A stretch of DNA of 64,000 nucleotides from NCBI GenBank assembly GCA_905220665.1, contig CAJNAR010000150.1, positions 372,001 through 436,000 of the forward strand, in the 5' to 3' direction. Every line of letters begins with the position of its first letter. The first letter of the stretch is position 1. Of this stretch, positions 53,600 through 64,000 are shown one piece after another. The translations under genes were made by a program, and so were the position numbers. The notes beneath the pieces are model-generated. The model searched no databases. It worked only from the letters and a program-made list of their open reading frames with translations, and was not told where the DNA came from. Source of the DNA: Albugo candida (Eukaryota; Oomycota; Peronosporomycetes; Albuginales; Albuginaceae).

Positions 53600-54452
53600 T
53601 GAGCTTGCTTCTCCTTATTATTGAGCTTGTAACAGTGTTCGATGACGTGACCGGGCTTCTTTCAGTAGCGACATTTCTTCGACGAAGAAGCTGATGATGA
53701 TGAGGAGCGACGATTTTTGATCTCCATTGGTTCCGGGTCACTCTCTTGCACGCGCGGTGATGCATGTTGTTGATGGTGATAATGTTGATTGAAAGTTGCA
53801 CGTGATCGGTCTTGCGAGTATACCGGTGGGCGGTAGTTCTTCCCGCGGACACGATGAGATCGACCATACTCCAACGCAATCTTCATGGCTTGTGAAAATG
53901 TGGCACACCGGCGGTATTGCACTTCTTCCCGTGTGGGACTCACTAGTCCTCGCGTAAAGCAGGTAATTTTATCCAACTCGCTCATTTCCGTAACTTGCAT
54001 GACAGCTTCACGGAAACGTGAAATATAAACTTCCAGGTTTGGATAACTTTTCTGTTTGAGTGCGTACAATTGATCACGCAAGCGTTCTTGCAGATCAGGG
54101 GGTAAAAACTCTTTATTTACTTGAACGATGAGGGCTTGATATATGGCTTGTTCAACTTGTACTAAGCTGCGGCATTTCCTTTGAAATTGGCGGTCGTACT
54201 TGCCAAAGTACGAGCGCTTTGACTGACATCGCGCCAGTCGATATTCTTTTCTTCGAAGTACTGAGCCAGTTGCTCAAAGTACAGATCCACAGACTCGCCC
54301 ATTTTACCATGGAATTGAGGTAAGCTGATCCCTTCAACTTTTATTTCACGCTTGGTCATAGCTTCAAGCAATTCCTGTTGTTTTTCGACTAATTGGATCA
54401 ATGTTTTCGTGATGGCGTCGGGGGACCATCCTTGGAGGTTCAATGCCGCCAT
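53600..54452 (-). pseudogene. gag: gag capsid/nucleocapsid (broken)
   Basis: Likely start Met at 54452 (MAALNLQGW). The capsid-like region continues in one frame to about 54165, where a one-base shift moves it to the frame that includes NLEVYISRFREAVMQVTEM and FTRGLVSPTREEVQYRRC, typical of Ty3/gypsy gag. The nucleocapsid zinc knuckle is C-R-Y-stop-K-K-P-G-H-V-I-E-H-C: the second Cys codon is TGA at about 53662. So this copy could not make intact Gag-Pol. Confidence 0.88.
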
Positions 54453-54589
54453 GATAACCAAGAAAAAACAAAAAAAAGTCCAACCAATTAGAGCCGGAAC
54501 AAACGACAAACACTCGGCGAGCGGCTTTCCCAATGTCGTGACGCTAAATAGCGCGTAAAAACTCCTTCCGGACGACTAGAGTTATGTGA

Positions 54590-54605
54590 CCAACAAGTGC
54601 TACCA
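54590..54605 (-). other. Primer-binding site
   Basis: On the minus strand TGGTAGCACTTGTTGG starts two bases after the 5' LTR. TGG plus downstream bases should pair with a tRNA 3' end (…CTACCA). Which tRNA is not determined here. Confidence 0.65.
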
Positions 54606-54607
54606 GT

Positions 54608-54789
54608 TGTAACGTCGGCAGGAGGAAGGGAGAGGAAGCAAGGGAAGATATTTGCTGGCGGAGCTCTATTTGATAAAAAATGGAATGTCAGATTTTTGAT
54701 CAAAGAATCCTGGTTCACCTATCTGATTGGCTAATCCAGTTCTTCAACTATGTGAAATTATGTATGCATGTACAGTGGAGGTTGTTACA
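54608..54789 (-). repeat. 5' LTR
   Basis: 182 bp, about 94-95% identical to the 3' LTR by eye; followed at 54790 by the second target-duplication copy ctctt. Confidence 0.93.
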
Positions 54790-54825
54790 CTCTTCTTCTA
54801 TCACATTTTGGTTGATGTCAAGCTG

Positions 54826-55025
54826 AAAATTCTGCTTAAGATAAACCTCTTTGATTCATTATCATGATTTGCAATTCAATGAATACTTTCACAATAGTGC
54901 TATCTATGTCGGTAGTGTAAATCTATCATACGGATAACGTATGGAACTACTTCGAAGGTGAAGCCTACCTTGAGGATCTCGATAATTGAATATTGATTTG
55001 TAATGAGCCTTCAAACCTTATGTAT
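54826..55025 (-). repeat. Right arm of ~200-bp inverted repeat flanking the retroelement
   Basis: Mirror of 49248-49447. Without the retroelement the two arms would be separated by only about 235 bp, giving a strong hairpin if transcribed. The arms carry no ORF. Confidence 0.85.
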
Positions 55026-55187
55026 CATGCCTGGAAGCTGACAAAGGTATCTTTTGAGATCACAAGAAAACACTCCACAAAATTCTGATCTTGATATAAA
55101 TTTCTCACAAATATTCAGGAGATTTCAGCATATAGCAAAGTAGACTTTGCCTCATTCGTAAAGAGAAACTCACCGAAACTTTTACTA

Positions 55188-55672
55188 TCACTTGCTTCTC
55201 GCAGGCATGTTCTGCAATCCTCGTCGGACTTTTATGGAAATGGACCACACAAACAGTTTGACGTATAAGCTGCTCGAATCCAATAGTGCGTGCTGCTGAC
55301 CGTATCGGTATACAATGATCCATTGCATTTGCGTGGTTTGTGATTCGAACATTGGCTGGTCTACCAACTCAAGGGAGTTGCACTGTAAGGCTTCATCGCA
55401 ATGAATCACAATAACCTTAAACCCAAGAATCGTAGGGGTAATCATCATCCTTACAGTCTCCGATTGTTGCCGAGTAAAGAGACCCGACCGACTCCTGCAA
55501 AGTCCAGAAGGCACACCTGGCAATTTCTGTATCCATCCCAAGTATTTATCAAGGTTGGTTCATTCACTGGCATGGTGTAGATATATTCTCTTGCAAGCTC
55601 TTCACCATTACTAGCATCCATGTAGCATGCTAATACCCAGGTTAGAGTGAGTATAGCTCGAAATGATCGCAT
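55188..55672 (-). pseudogene. Frameshifted secreted-protein gene relic
   Basis: ATG 55672 opens a clear signal peptide, MRSFRAILTLTWVLACYMDA, then 50 more codons ending at a TAA. Coding-like sequence goes on in two further frames: LYSATIGDCKDDDYPYDSW (near 55470) and then IVIHCDEALQCNSLE to RRGLQNMPARSK (stop at 55188). Two one-base shifts would be needed. An intron from CAG-gtgtgcc near 55513 to tttaag near 55424 (phase 0) is an alternative that bypasses both. Cys-containing and probably extracellular. No family or effector motif was recognised. Confidence 0.45.
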
Positions 55673-57874
55673 GGAGCAATGGGCATAATTTCCCCGTCAT
55701 GCAGCATGGTTCGAAATAATCGAGTCATCCAATCGTGAAGAAGATTAAATTTTTGAAAGTTACCATGGAAGTCGTCGGCAACTTTGGAGCATCCCCCCAT
55801 TGATACCCAATGCACCACGGTCGACTTTCATTCGACACGATCCTTGGTTTAAATCAATACGTGACCCGGTTAATGTAACTTGAATACGTAAATCCATGGA
55901 TCACTCATCAGAAATCAGGTGTTCATTGCGGATGGAAAGGTTGCCATGCAATCGAGAAGCCAGTAATGGTGTGTACATTTAGTATGAACATGATTGGATG
56001 GAACTTGAAGAATTCTATAGATTGCACCGTCGCAAACGCGAATGATATTCGACGCATCATCCGTCTGAAGAATTCCAAAAGCTACTGCTGACAAAAAAAC
56101 ATCAAGTGGTGTATATTGAAAGCTGCACGAAAGCTGTCTGGTGGAATATCAAGTGAATGGATTATACCCCGCTAGCGCGAATGCAGATTTGGAAATCAGA
56201 GTTTGCTTCTCCCGGTCTCGTACGTGTGTCTTGCTACCAATCATATGCCTTTTGTAATCACATCAAGACTATAAATATATGTGACCGAGAATGTCATTAC
56301 GTGCTAATTAATTCGAACGCCGTACAGCGGCAAGTATAAGTGCTCGATTGAATGATCATGACTTTCTTCGAGTGTGTGTGTGCTTCTGAACAGTAGAGCA
56401 CTTGTGTTGGTTTCTCCGGCTCTTTTTCTTGTCTAAAAAGGTCGAAGCCAGAGCGAGTAACATTTTGATTGTCAAATCCACCATAGTCTGTGCTTCAATG
56501 ATTGATTAAAGCAAAAAGAGTTGTCGAGATGTCCACACGCCAGCAATCGCATGTACATTCGGAAAGGATATACGATATCTTCATCGCATTACTTTACCAA
56601 TAGCTGACGAACTCTCACGAGGCTACCAATTTGTCACCATAGTGACTGTAGATTTAATCTTGCCCTTTTGTGAGTTTTGGTATGAATGATGTCCATGTAT
56701 AAGACGCATATATAGCTTTCTCGTCTCGAAATCGATTATCTCGACATGCCGTGCGTAACCATGCAAGCTTCGGATTTTAGTTATGTAGGCCATATCCCAA
56801 ACTCCATCAAGTGACATTTTATCATAAACCTCTGCTTCAGGTTAGTCGTATACATTATGAAATTGCAGGAAAAGTGAAATGGTGCACAAACCTACAAATG
56901 GACTCAGTATCGATAAATGCGTGTCTGTGATGTTGGTTCTGACTATCGTGCTGATGGTATGTATTCTATTCTATCCGTATGCAGCTTTTACTTGAAATAG
57001 GCGATGAATAGGCGTATTTATTGCCCCTAGCTCTCTTGTTTTACATCAAGTTGATCGTCATACTGCGTATGGCTCTCTATGTCCAAACTGGCGTGATGTT
57101 TCAGCTTCCAATTATCCTGCTCTAGGCCACAATGAGAAAATTGCAAGCTGATATCAATTTGTATTTTCACTCTGTCAATTCAGCTAATTACGTCAAAACT
57201 AATAGAAGAAATACTCTACGACGCCTCAAGTCATCCTGTTATCTGCACTACCGCATCCGATGTGCTGGGCATTGACGTGAAATGTGACTAAGAAAATTTG
57301 TGGAATCTCAAATTGAGTAAATCTTAGTCACAATCATTTGAAACGCAAGCCCATTCTCACTGCAAACATTCTGCTTGTAGTTTAACAACCTGCCGGCGTT
57401 ACTGTAGTATGGTAGACAGAATGTCATTTCCATATTTGATATATCCAGCATAGAGTGTGCTTGTCACCCTCTCTGCCCAGATATAGAAAATCGCTAAATC
57501 CCGTGTCAATTTTCGACGCAATTTTTTAGGACCCTTCCTGAGTATATTAGTGTCGGCAAAGACGAAAATAAATTCTAACACATGAACGCGTACATTGATG
57601 AATAATTAGCGACAATTGTGTTATTCGTATAATTACTTGTGTGTTGATGGTGTGCATCCTTTTCAATTGTTGATTTCTGCAAGTCCATCTCTGGTCATCG
57701 TCAAAGGAAGGGTCCAAGAAATAATTTTTGCTGTTCTCTTTCCTTTTTTTTTATTTACATAAGCTTCTGCGATCCAAGCCAGCATTTCAACTTTTGAGTA
57801 CAAATCAATGTTGCATCAATCTGACTACCACAGAAAAAAAATCTTTCTCGCCCCCTGGGCCATCTATCTGAATC
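55673..57874. other. Gene-empty 2.2 kb with possible relic
   Basis: A minus-strand segment around 55750-55900 looks protein-like in two frames (IQVTLTGSRIDLNQGSCR and RPWCIGYQWGDAPKLP) and may be further remains of a decayed gene. From 56000 to 57870 I see no gene, RNA or repeat on either strand. Confidence 0.35.
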
Positions 57875-60800
57875 TCAAATTTGTACCGTGTAAAGAAAAT
57901 CATTCCTTGGATCACTTGCAATCTTTTCCAGGAGCTCGTCCAACGATGCTTCAGCGGCACAATTGCGTGTATTGTGAAAAAACACGGAAGCATATGCTGC
58001 ACTTGACTGACCACTTTCATCTGCTTTAGTATCAATACACCAATTCGTGAGCGTGTTTGCGATATCCATCTGCTGTCTTTCGATTAGATTGCTAAGCGAA
58101 GCCCAAAGACGGCACAGAATTGCATTCGATTCATGAGATCGACCACGAACGCGTATATGATTCAGTATTTTCCTGAAGCCATATAGACCAAGCAGACGAA
58201 GCTCGTGCACCAGTCTGGTAGAAGTATGATGATTTTGAGTCCCTTTGCTCTCATCCTTTCCGATATAGCTTGCCAGATTCTTGCTGCAATAGGAAAGGAT
58301 GCCTCGAACATTAGAGCAAAGAAAATCCGCAGTGTGGCAAACGTAACGAAGCTTCTTTACGAGTACCACAAAACGAATGGCAGCCATACTGAACAATTGA
58401 AACGCATTGATCTGAGCAGCAGGCTGCGTTGAGTTTTCCGATATACAAGTAGAAAGCCTCTTACATGTATGGTTTCCCTTTTTAGAACGAATGAGTCATA
58501 AAAGATCGGATGACAGCGCTGTTTGATTGATGCCAGTACTTTTTCAGCAAAGAAAAATCGCACTGGCTTTGCTTCATTAACAGAGAGCGTGTTTCTCATC
58601 ATCTCACGGATGCTGCACCTGTTGAAAGAAGAGAATTAGAATTTCTGCGCCAAGATAAGCGATAGATATACATACTTCTCGTAGTTCACAAACACTTGAC
58701 CATTTTCTATGTCGAGAAGGAGACCACACCACGAAAACAGATTACAGCAGCCAGGTATCGATGAGACGTCATCTTGATGGAAGTTGACTTGAGTTTTGCT
58801 TTTGTTAACGGAACAAGCATAATCGTCGTTAGTTTGAAGCATGGTGGTGAGGAAGGCTTGTGCTTGACAAAGGTTTTCTGTCATGTATAAAAAATCGTCT
58901 GTGTATCGGAGCAACAACTCAAAACCAGGTGAAGCTGCCTTGAGAACTTTTCTAAGCACCTGCCGTTCGAAATGAGCAAAATATAGGTTGCAAAGCGTTG
59001 TAGACAAAACTGATCCTTGAGGAATCCCGCAGTTTTGTATATAAGTCGGATTGAACCAGTTTCTGCGGGTCAACTGAATGCGATTTTGTGTCAAGTGCTC
59101 TTTCAGAAGTTCAAGTATGTGCTTTCTCGTGAGGTAATCGTACACCACACCATCGACCAAAACAGACTCACACCCTCTGCGTTTATACTGCGCTCCTGAC
59201 AAAGCGTTTGTCGTGATAAAATCTTGAAAGGAAGTCAACGCACCAGAGTGTGATGCATATTGCTCTTGTCCGAACACGATCTTGATTTTGTCGCCAGTTG
59301 CCTGATTTTCAGCGCTGCTTATGTCTGCAATTCGATAAACATAATGTTTTCGAATCAAATATTCGTTTTCTTGGAGTATTCTCTTGATAATTCGAAGCAA
59401 TTTGTCTGGACGTATGGTATCGAAGCAGCGTTCGATATCAAGGTTGATGCAATATAAAGGAGCTGATTGAGAATTGGAGCTGAAGCGCGTGAAAAATGGC
59501 CGTAATTTTTGCTGCACTTCAGTCAAGTTGCGAACTGTCGATCCAAGAACCCTTGGTCGACGCTGAATCTCATATAATAGTACGCGGTGGATGGAAGCGA
59601 GGCACTTATTGACTGAGCGATTGTGTTTCTTGGCGCATGGATGAGTCGATTGACTTGTGCCTTTAAGCGAGGACAAATTCATCAACGGACGTAATCCTCC
59701 TCCATCTGCTTTTGGTAGAAAACGAAGACGGGAAATCGGAAGACTGTACGATATGCCGTGAAGAATTGCGGTGCTGCCCGAGACTGAGAGAACTCTTTCT
59801 TGACGTAGAAGACTCCCGAAAGCATCATGAAGAGCTAAACTACTGAAAAGAATCGAAGAAGTGAGGTTTCTTTAAAGTGTGGTCGTTTACCTGATTGTGT
59901 TCCAAACTGGTTTTTGAAAATAAAAAAGCTCGTATCCATTTCCTTCAAATTCTGTGATGTAAAACCATTTACGAAGAAGAGGAAAGATGATTGACTGAAC
60001 CATCCAGAACAGAAGATCTGCCATCAATGTCTTTCTTTTTTCAAGCTCGTTTGGTGGGCTACATGTGAGAATCTGAGTTCTTTCTATACAGACCGGAACT
60101 CAAGTTATTATCAAGTGCACCATGTTGTTGTTGATTGGATGTTCATCCAAGTGATCGCTTTGATTCGGAAAAGGTTCGCCCACTATAACAACGTAAGATG
60201 AGTGTTAGATTGACAGCATATGCTGGGTGCTACCTTTCTCGCACAGAAGGAATCATTCTTCGTCGATGACTTGAGCAAAACTCGGAGGAACCGCCGTAAA
60301 ACACGCCAGTTATGAGATCCTGTATCACCGATTCCGAAGAACGAAGAAGGTAAAAGAAGTGCTAGCCAGTCTCGGATCCATCGATATACGTGTTGTTTAC
60401 TAGTAGCGTATCGTAGCAATTGTGTGATCATAGAAGCATGTTGTTGCAGAGGCATCGGTTGCCCTGAGCAGGATGTGGTGGCTTCTTCACGAAGACTCCC
60501 AGTTCGACAATCACCCGGGTCTGTAGCATCAGAATGCGCATTTTGACGCTTTCTCTCCTTCGTGGTTTTTGTCGAAACATTGATTGCATCCAGTGCCTCC
60601 TCATACCTCCTTTTCTTTCGGGCATTACTTGTCGTATTGATTTCTTCTTGACTCCAGTACTCATCCTCCATTTGTGCTATTTTTGATGTGCTACGTGCTG
60701 GATTTGAGATCATTTCAGCTCCATAATTGGCTATTCGCAGTCGCGTTCTGTTATGAGCACGCATGCAGTATCGAAGAAACGAACGAGGAGGCTTCAGAGT

Positions 60801-61869
60801 CATGCTTCTTTTTTGAAAAGTAGTCTGCTTTGATAATTGGTCGAGTCTATTACATTCGCTGATTGCTTGAAGCATTTCTTCGATGAGCGGTATCACTTGA
60901 ATCAGACGCTTTGGTAATCGCCGTGGCAATCGTTTTGCGCTGTCGATTCTTCGCCCAACTTTTATGGAACGGGATGTCGCAGGATTCGTAACCAATTTCT
61001 CTGACGAGAAAATCATTCGTACGATACGGGAAGCAGCTGCATGAGTTAGCTTTTTGGCATTCGCTTTTCGGCAATTTCGAAGCTCCTTAAAAAAAATGTG
61101 AGAAGAAGGAAAAAGTGATTTTTTCTCCACTTGATCTACGTCACGTGCGTATAGTACACTATTGATTCTCATGATTCTTTGAAACATTTCAGAATTAGTT
61201 TTTTTTGATCGGATCTCTCGCTCCAAATGAATAAGTGTTCCAAGTTTTGGACCTGCGATCTGATTGACATTATAGAAAGCCTTTGGACCAATGCTGCTCA
61301 AACTTACCTGCAAGTATGTTGTGGGTCGGATATCCGCTCTCAGCACAAAAATCGCGTGATGTGATAATAGAAATATCATACAATCATCGCCGACAATTTG
61401 ATGATACATTTCCCATATTGTTTCCTTGTATGCGCTCACCAGAGAATTTGGGTAAAAGCACATAATCGAGTTCGAGTCACGAATGCGATATCCATCCAAG
61501 TCGGGTCTTCCTTCTTCATACCCAAGAGTTAATATGTTCCGTGTGTCGTATTCCGGCAATGAAGGTAACCATTGATTTTTCCTCTGCTTGAGCAAAAGAC
61601 GCTGCATGATACAAAATGAATCAACTTTATACAGCAAAATTGCTAGAGTCACATCTGACCTCAATCACTAGATGTAGAAGCTCTGTTTGTGTCAAACAGC
61701 ATTCGAATGACACCAAAGGTTTGCAGGGTGGCTGCAATTGACCAGGAATCGGGACAACAATTGTAGATTGAAGCAAATGAGAGAATTCAGGCGATATATC
61801 TTGGTCAAGTTTAGTTGAAAAGTTTTCCATACATACTTGCCCCATAAAAATGCTAGTAGATACCGTCAT
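57875..61869 (-). CDS. TERT: Telomerase reverse transcriptase
   Basis: Seven exons: 61869-61660, 61601-60234, 60182-60121, 60058-59891, 59842-58676, 58618-58367, 58283-57875; 1,211 aa. Introns are 58, 51, 62, 48, 57 and 83 nt, all phases consistent. N-terminal TEN-like part with TRNILTLGY (~91-98); RNA-binding domain with LPKRLIQVIPLIEEML, RWIRDWLALLLPSSFFG and RIKAITWM. Motif T is WFYITEFEGNGYELFYF (~578), motif 1 SRLRFLPKADGGGLRPLMNL (~643), motif A CINLDIERCFDTI, motif B' CGIPQGSVLSTTLCNLYF, motif C LLLRYTDDFLYMT, motif E FSWCGLLLDI. All three catalytic Asp are present. The C-terminal extension (SLLLRSMRFNCSVWLPF, HELRLLGLYGFRKIL) matches the thumb. It is single-copy cellular TERT, not a retroelement. 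Least certain: the last intron. Confidence 0.93.
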
Positions 61870-62324
61870 TAGTTCTCATTACATTCGGAATTCGAGTCTA
61901 ATATTTGCCTCTGCGTGAATGTATAGAGCGTTTGACTATTTTGGAATAAACGAGAGAATGCAGGAGATGTTTGAGAATTCGACATTGTAGCGCAAGTCTA
62001 CTTGCGATGCGAATGAAGCAAAGTGTCGAATGCTAGCCGTACTAAGGGATATGATTGGACAAGAGATGCATACAACTACGGTGGCGATCGAGCACGCCGA
62101 CCTTTTTGTGCACATTAATGAATAACAGATACTATGATGGTATATGTAAAATTATGTGTTGAAAGCTAGCTGTCTATCAGCACTTCTCTGATATCTTACG
62201 ACTGTTTGATGACATTGCTACGACGATGGAGTGATTCCCATTTTCTGGCTGGTAATTGATTTAAAGTATGGCGGGATATTAAGTGTGAGGATATAATTGG
62301 TTGCAATTTTATTAGGACTTTAGA
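61870..62324. other. Divergent intergenic space
   Basis: 455 bp between the TERT start (minus) and the SDR gene start (plus). AT-rich, no ORF of note, no recognised motif; presumably holds both promoters. Confidence 0.4.
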
Positions 62325-63946
62325 ATGAGCGACAGCGAAGTGTCCAAACCGCGCATAGTGGTCTTAGGTGGTGCAGGAATGCTGGGAAGGAATTTTGTCA
62401 AATATTGCATAGATAACGATATGTGCTCGTACATTAGAGTTGCAGACAAAACGCTACCTGCAATTGCTTATTTCAATGAGATGCACAAAGCGGCGTTTGA
62501 AGATGAGCGTGTCGACTTTGTACAGGCTGACCTCACACGAGAAGCACACATCGAACGAGCCTATAACTCCGAGAAGGGTCCGTATGACTATGTTTTTAAT
62601 ATGGCCGGTGAAACAAAAAGTGGCTTATCGGACGCCATTTATGCATCAAAGGTATGAGTCCCTGTTCGTTTGTTGTACCACTAGATTTACCTGTGTATGC
62701 AATTCTTATCAGTGCCGAGATTTATCGGTGAAATGCGGTAAGCATTCAATTTACTCTGATGCAATTGTAACTTGATCCCTCCCTTACTAAGCTTTGTGAT
62801 ATGTTGTAGCCACGATGGCTCAGACGCTTGATTTGAAGCGGTATATTGAGGTTTCAACAGCTTTTGTTTACAAAGGCGAGAAGAAAAATCCTGCTACAGA
62901 AGTGTCCGATTTGCAGCCGTGGACTCGTCAAGCCAGATACAAGCTGGAGGTGAATCAGAATAGTTTAACAGGGAAACTATCCTTTTGGCCCACTGATTGA
63001 TTGGCTTCAAGTAGGCAGAAGAAGAAATACGAAAATTAGCGGATATCAAGCTCGTGATTGTACGGCCTGCGATTGTGTATGGGCCGGCCGACTTTTCTGG
63101 CCTTATGCCACGTATCGTTTGTGCGGCATCGTAAGCCTATTTTACAGCAATTTTGGATGTTATTAGAAAATTCTGTAACCTTCCATTCAGATATGTCAAA
63201 CTTGAGGAAAAGATGAAGCTTCTTTGGAAAGAAGATATGCGCGTGAATACTGTGAGTCACAGCATAGCTATATTTTTATCGCGTAATCTCTCAAATTCAA
63301 TGTCTACATGCAGGTTCACGTCCACGACGTGTGTAGAGCTATGTGGCATCTCACGGAAGCAGGTACTGATGGTGCAATATACAATCTGGCTGATAAAAAC
63401 GACACTAGTAAGCACACGACTTGGAATCACTCTAATCACCCTATATGACACATGCCTTCGATATGTAGATCAGTGCAAAATAAATCTGATACTGCAGGAA
63501 ATATTTGGCATTGAGACAGGATTCCATGGAAAGTTACTATCTGGGCTTGCACGTGTTCGTCTCCCAGAAGTCGTCAACGATGCTAACGATAAACACATGC
63601 GTCCGTGGTCAGAGCTATGCATGGTATGTGTGGATCGATCTCTTGATGCTTGCGTTGTGCATCTTACGTATGATCGGAATCTGTTCTAGGAGCATGGTGT
63701 GACGAACACACCGCTTACACCGTACATTGACAAGGAACTTTTACAGCATACTCCCCTACATATAGACGGAAGTGCAATCGAACGAGAGACTGGATTCGAA
63801 TACACGCATCCAAATGTAAGCACTCAGCCTAACGATGTCGGAAGTCACATTTTCACAACTCTTCTATTTAGGTCGAAACGGATGAAATTCGCGACATTGT
63901 GCAACAGATGATTGACCAGAAAATATTTCCTCCAATACTTTGCTGA
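62325..63946 (+). CDS. NAD-dependent epimerase/dehydratase (extended SDR family)
   Basis: Nine exons: 62325-62651, 62713-62737, 62810-62949, 63015-63130, 63191-63251, 63314-63407, 63469-63623, 63690-63815, 63872-63946; 372 aa, phases consistent. Exon 2 is only 25 nt. Rossmann motif VVLGGAGMLGRNFVKY (G-x-x-G-x-x-G), then Asp after the second strand (VADKTLPA), NMAGETKSG, EVSTAFVYKGE (catalytic Ser/Thr), and R-Y-K-L-E (the catalytic Y-x3-K region). After that come VIVRPAIVYGP, VHVHDVCRAMWHLT and YNLADKNDT. The C-terminal half (NDANDKHMRPWSELC, NTPLTPYIDKELL, IERETGFEYTHP) marks an uncharacterised eukaryotic SDR group present in fungi and oomycetes. Substrate unknown. It is the most intron-rich gene here. 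Confidence 0.88.
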
Positions 63947-64000
63947 ATACAAAGTCATACAGCGCATCTCACGATGAGATATTTTATTCCTTGTCACAGT

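Larger units (their letters stand above)
49648..54789 (-). mobile_element. Decayed Ty3/gypsy LTR retrotransposon of chromodomain (chromovirus) type
   Basis: 5,142 bp, minus orientation. 182-bp LTRs with TGTAAC...GTTACA ends at 49648-49829 and 54608-54789, flanked by a 5-bp target duplication ctctt (49643-49647 and 54790-54794). Order from the 5' LTR: primer-binding site, gag, protease, reverse transcriptase, RNase H, integrase, chromodomain, polypurine tract. The LTRs differ at about ten of 182 positions, nearly all transitions. Several in-frame stops and frameshifts and one lost integrase catalytic residue make this copy non-autonomous. It sits in the loop of the 200-bp inverted repeat, so it inserted after that repeat formed. 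Confidence 0.95.

Noticed and set aside
49248..55025. Inverted arms as terminal inverted repeats of a 5.8-kb DNA transposon
   Set aside because: Everything between the inner LTR-free spacers is a complete LTR element with its own target duplication, and no transposase was found; a pre-existing small foldback sequence is simpler.
58636..59685. Reverse transcriptase as a second retroelement (LINE or Penelope-like)
   Set aside because: Motif T, the QFP-type RNA-binding region and the W-C-G-L-L-L motif E are telomerase hallmarks, and there is no endonuclease, integrase or repeat nearby.

Overview
The window is nuclear DNA from a eukaryote with a compact genome. Genes lie head-to-tail or head-to-head, often only 20-350 bp apart. 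Most introns I could place are 48-68 nt with GT..AG ends and clean phase. The gene set (flagellar transition-zone B9 protein, LEKR1-like coiled-coil protein, AGC kinase with FYVE finger, ArfGAP-C2, NPL histone chaperone, chromodomain Ty3/gypsy element) and the intron style fit an oomycete, plausibly an Albugo-like biotroph. The genus is an inference from gene style and low GC, not something the sequence proves.

Layout. 1-5.7 kb: double thioredoxin-like membrane protein, a C2 protein, then GDP-mannose dehydratase and IMP dehydrogenase head-to-head. 6-10.3 kb: FYVE-AGC kinase and a mitochondrial NADP-isocitrate dehydrogenase whose targeting exon is separated by a 62-nt intron. 10.7-20.3 kb: cyclic-nucleotide-binding protein, tandem-PC4 protein, PX protein, XRN2/Rat1 exonuclease, and a six-exon PDZ+UBA protein. 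20.6-38.3 kb: LEKR1-like protein, CDK12-type kinase, Nup155, ArfGAP-C2, B9D2, CPSF73 and a basic FKBP. 38.5-40.6 kb: a nucleoplasmin-like (NPL) protein with a decayed FKBP-like stretch inside its intron, then two tandem paralogous micro-ORFs. 41-49.2 kb is gene-poor by comparison: a small secreted-protein candidate, a LARP7/La-like RNA-binding protein, small coiled-coil and unknown genes, and a DNAJC16-like J-protein. 49.2-55 kb: a decayed chromovirus-type Ty3/gypsy element (182-bp LTRs, 5-bp target duplication) sitting inside the loop of a ~200-bp inverted repeat. 55.2-57.8 kb: a frameshifted secreted-protein relic and otherwise empty DNA. 57.9-61.9 kb: a complete seven-exon telomerase reverse transcriptase. 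62.3-63.9 kb: a nine-exon SDR-family dehydratase/epimerase.

How the genes relate. Several act in RNA biology: XRN2 and CPSF73 (3'-end cleavage and torpedo termination), CDK12-type kinase (RNA polymerase II CTD), PC4, LARP7-like and TERT. GMD and IMPDH share a 120-bp divergent promoter and both touch guanine-nucleotide metabolism. There is no operon logic here; proximity is suggestive only. Exon models were built by hand by matching GT/AG, phase and protein-family expectation. Where phases could not be reconciled I say so.
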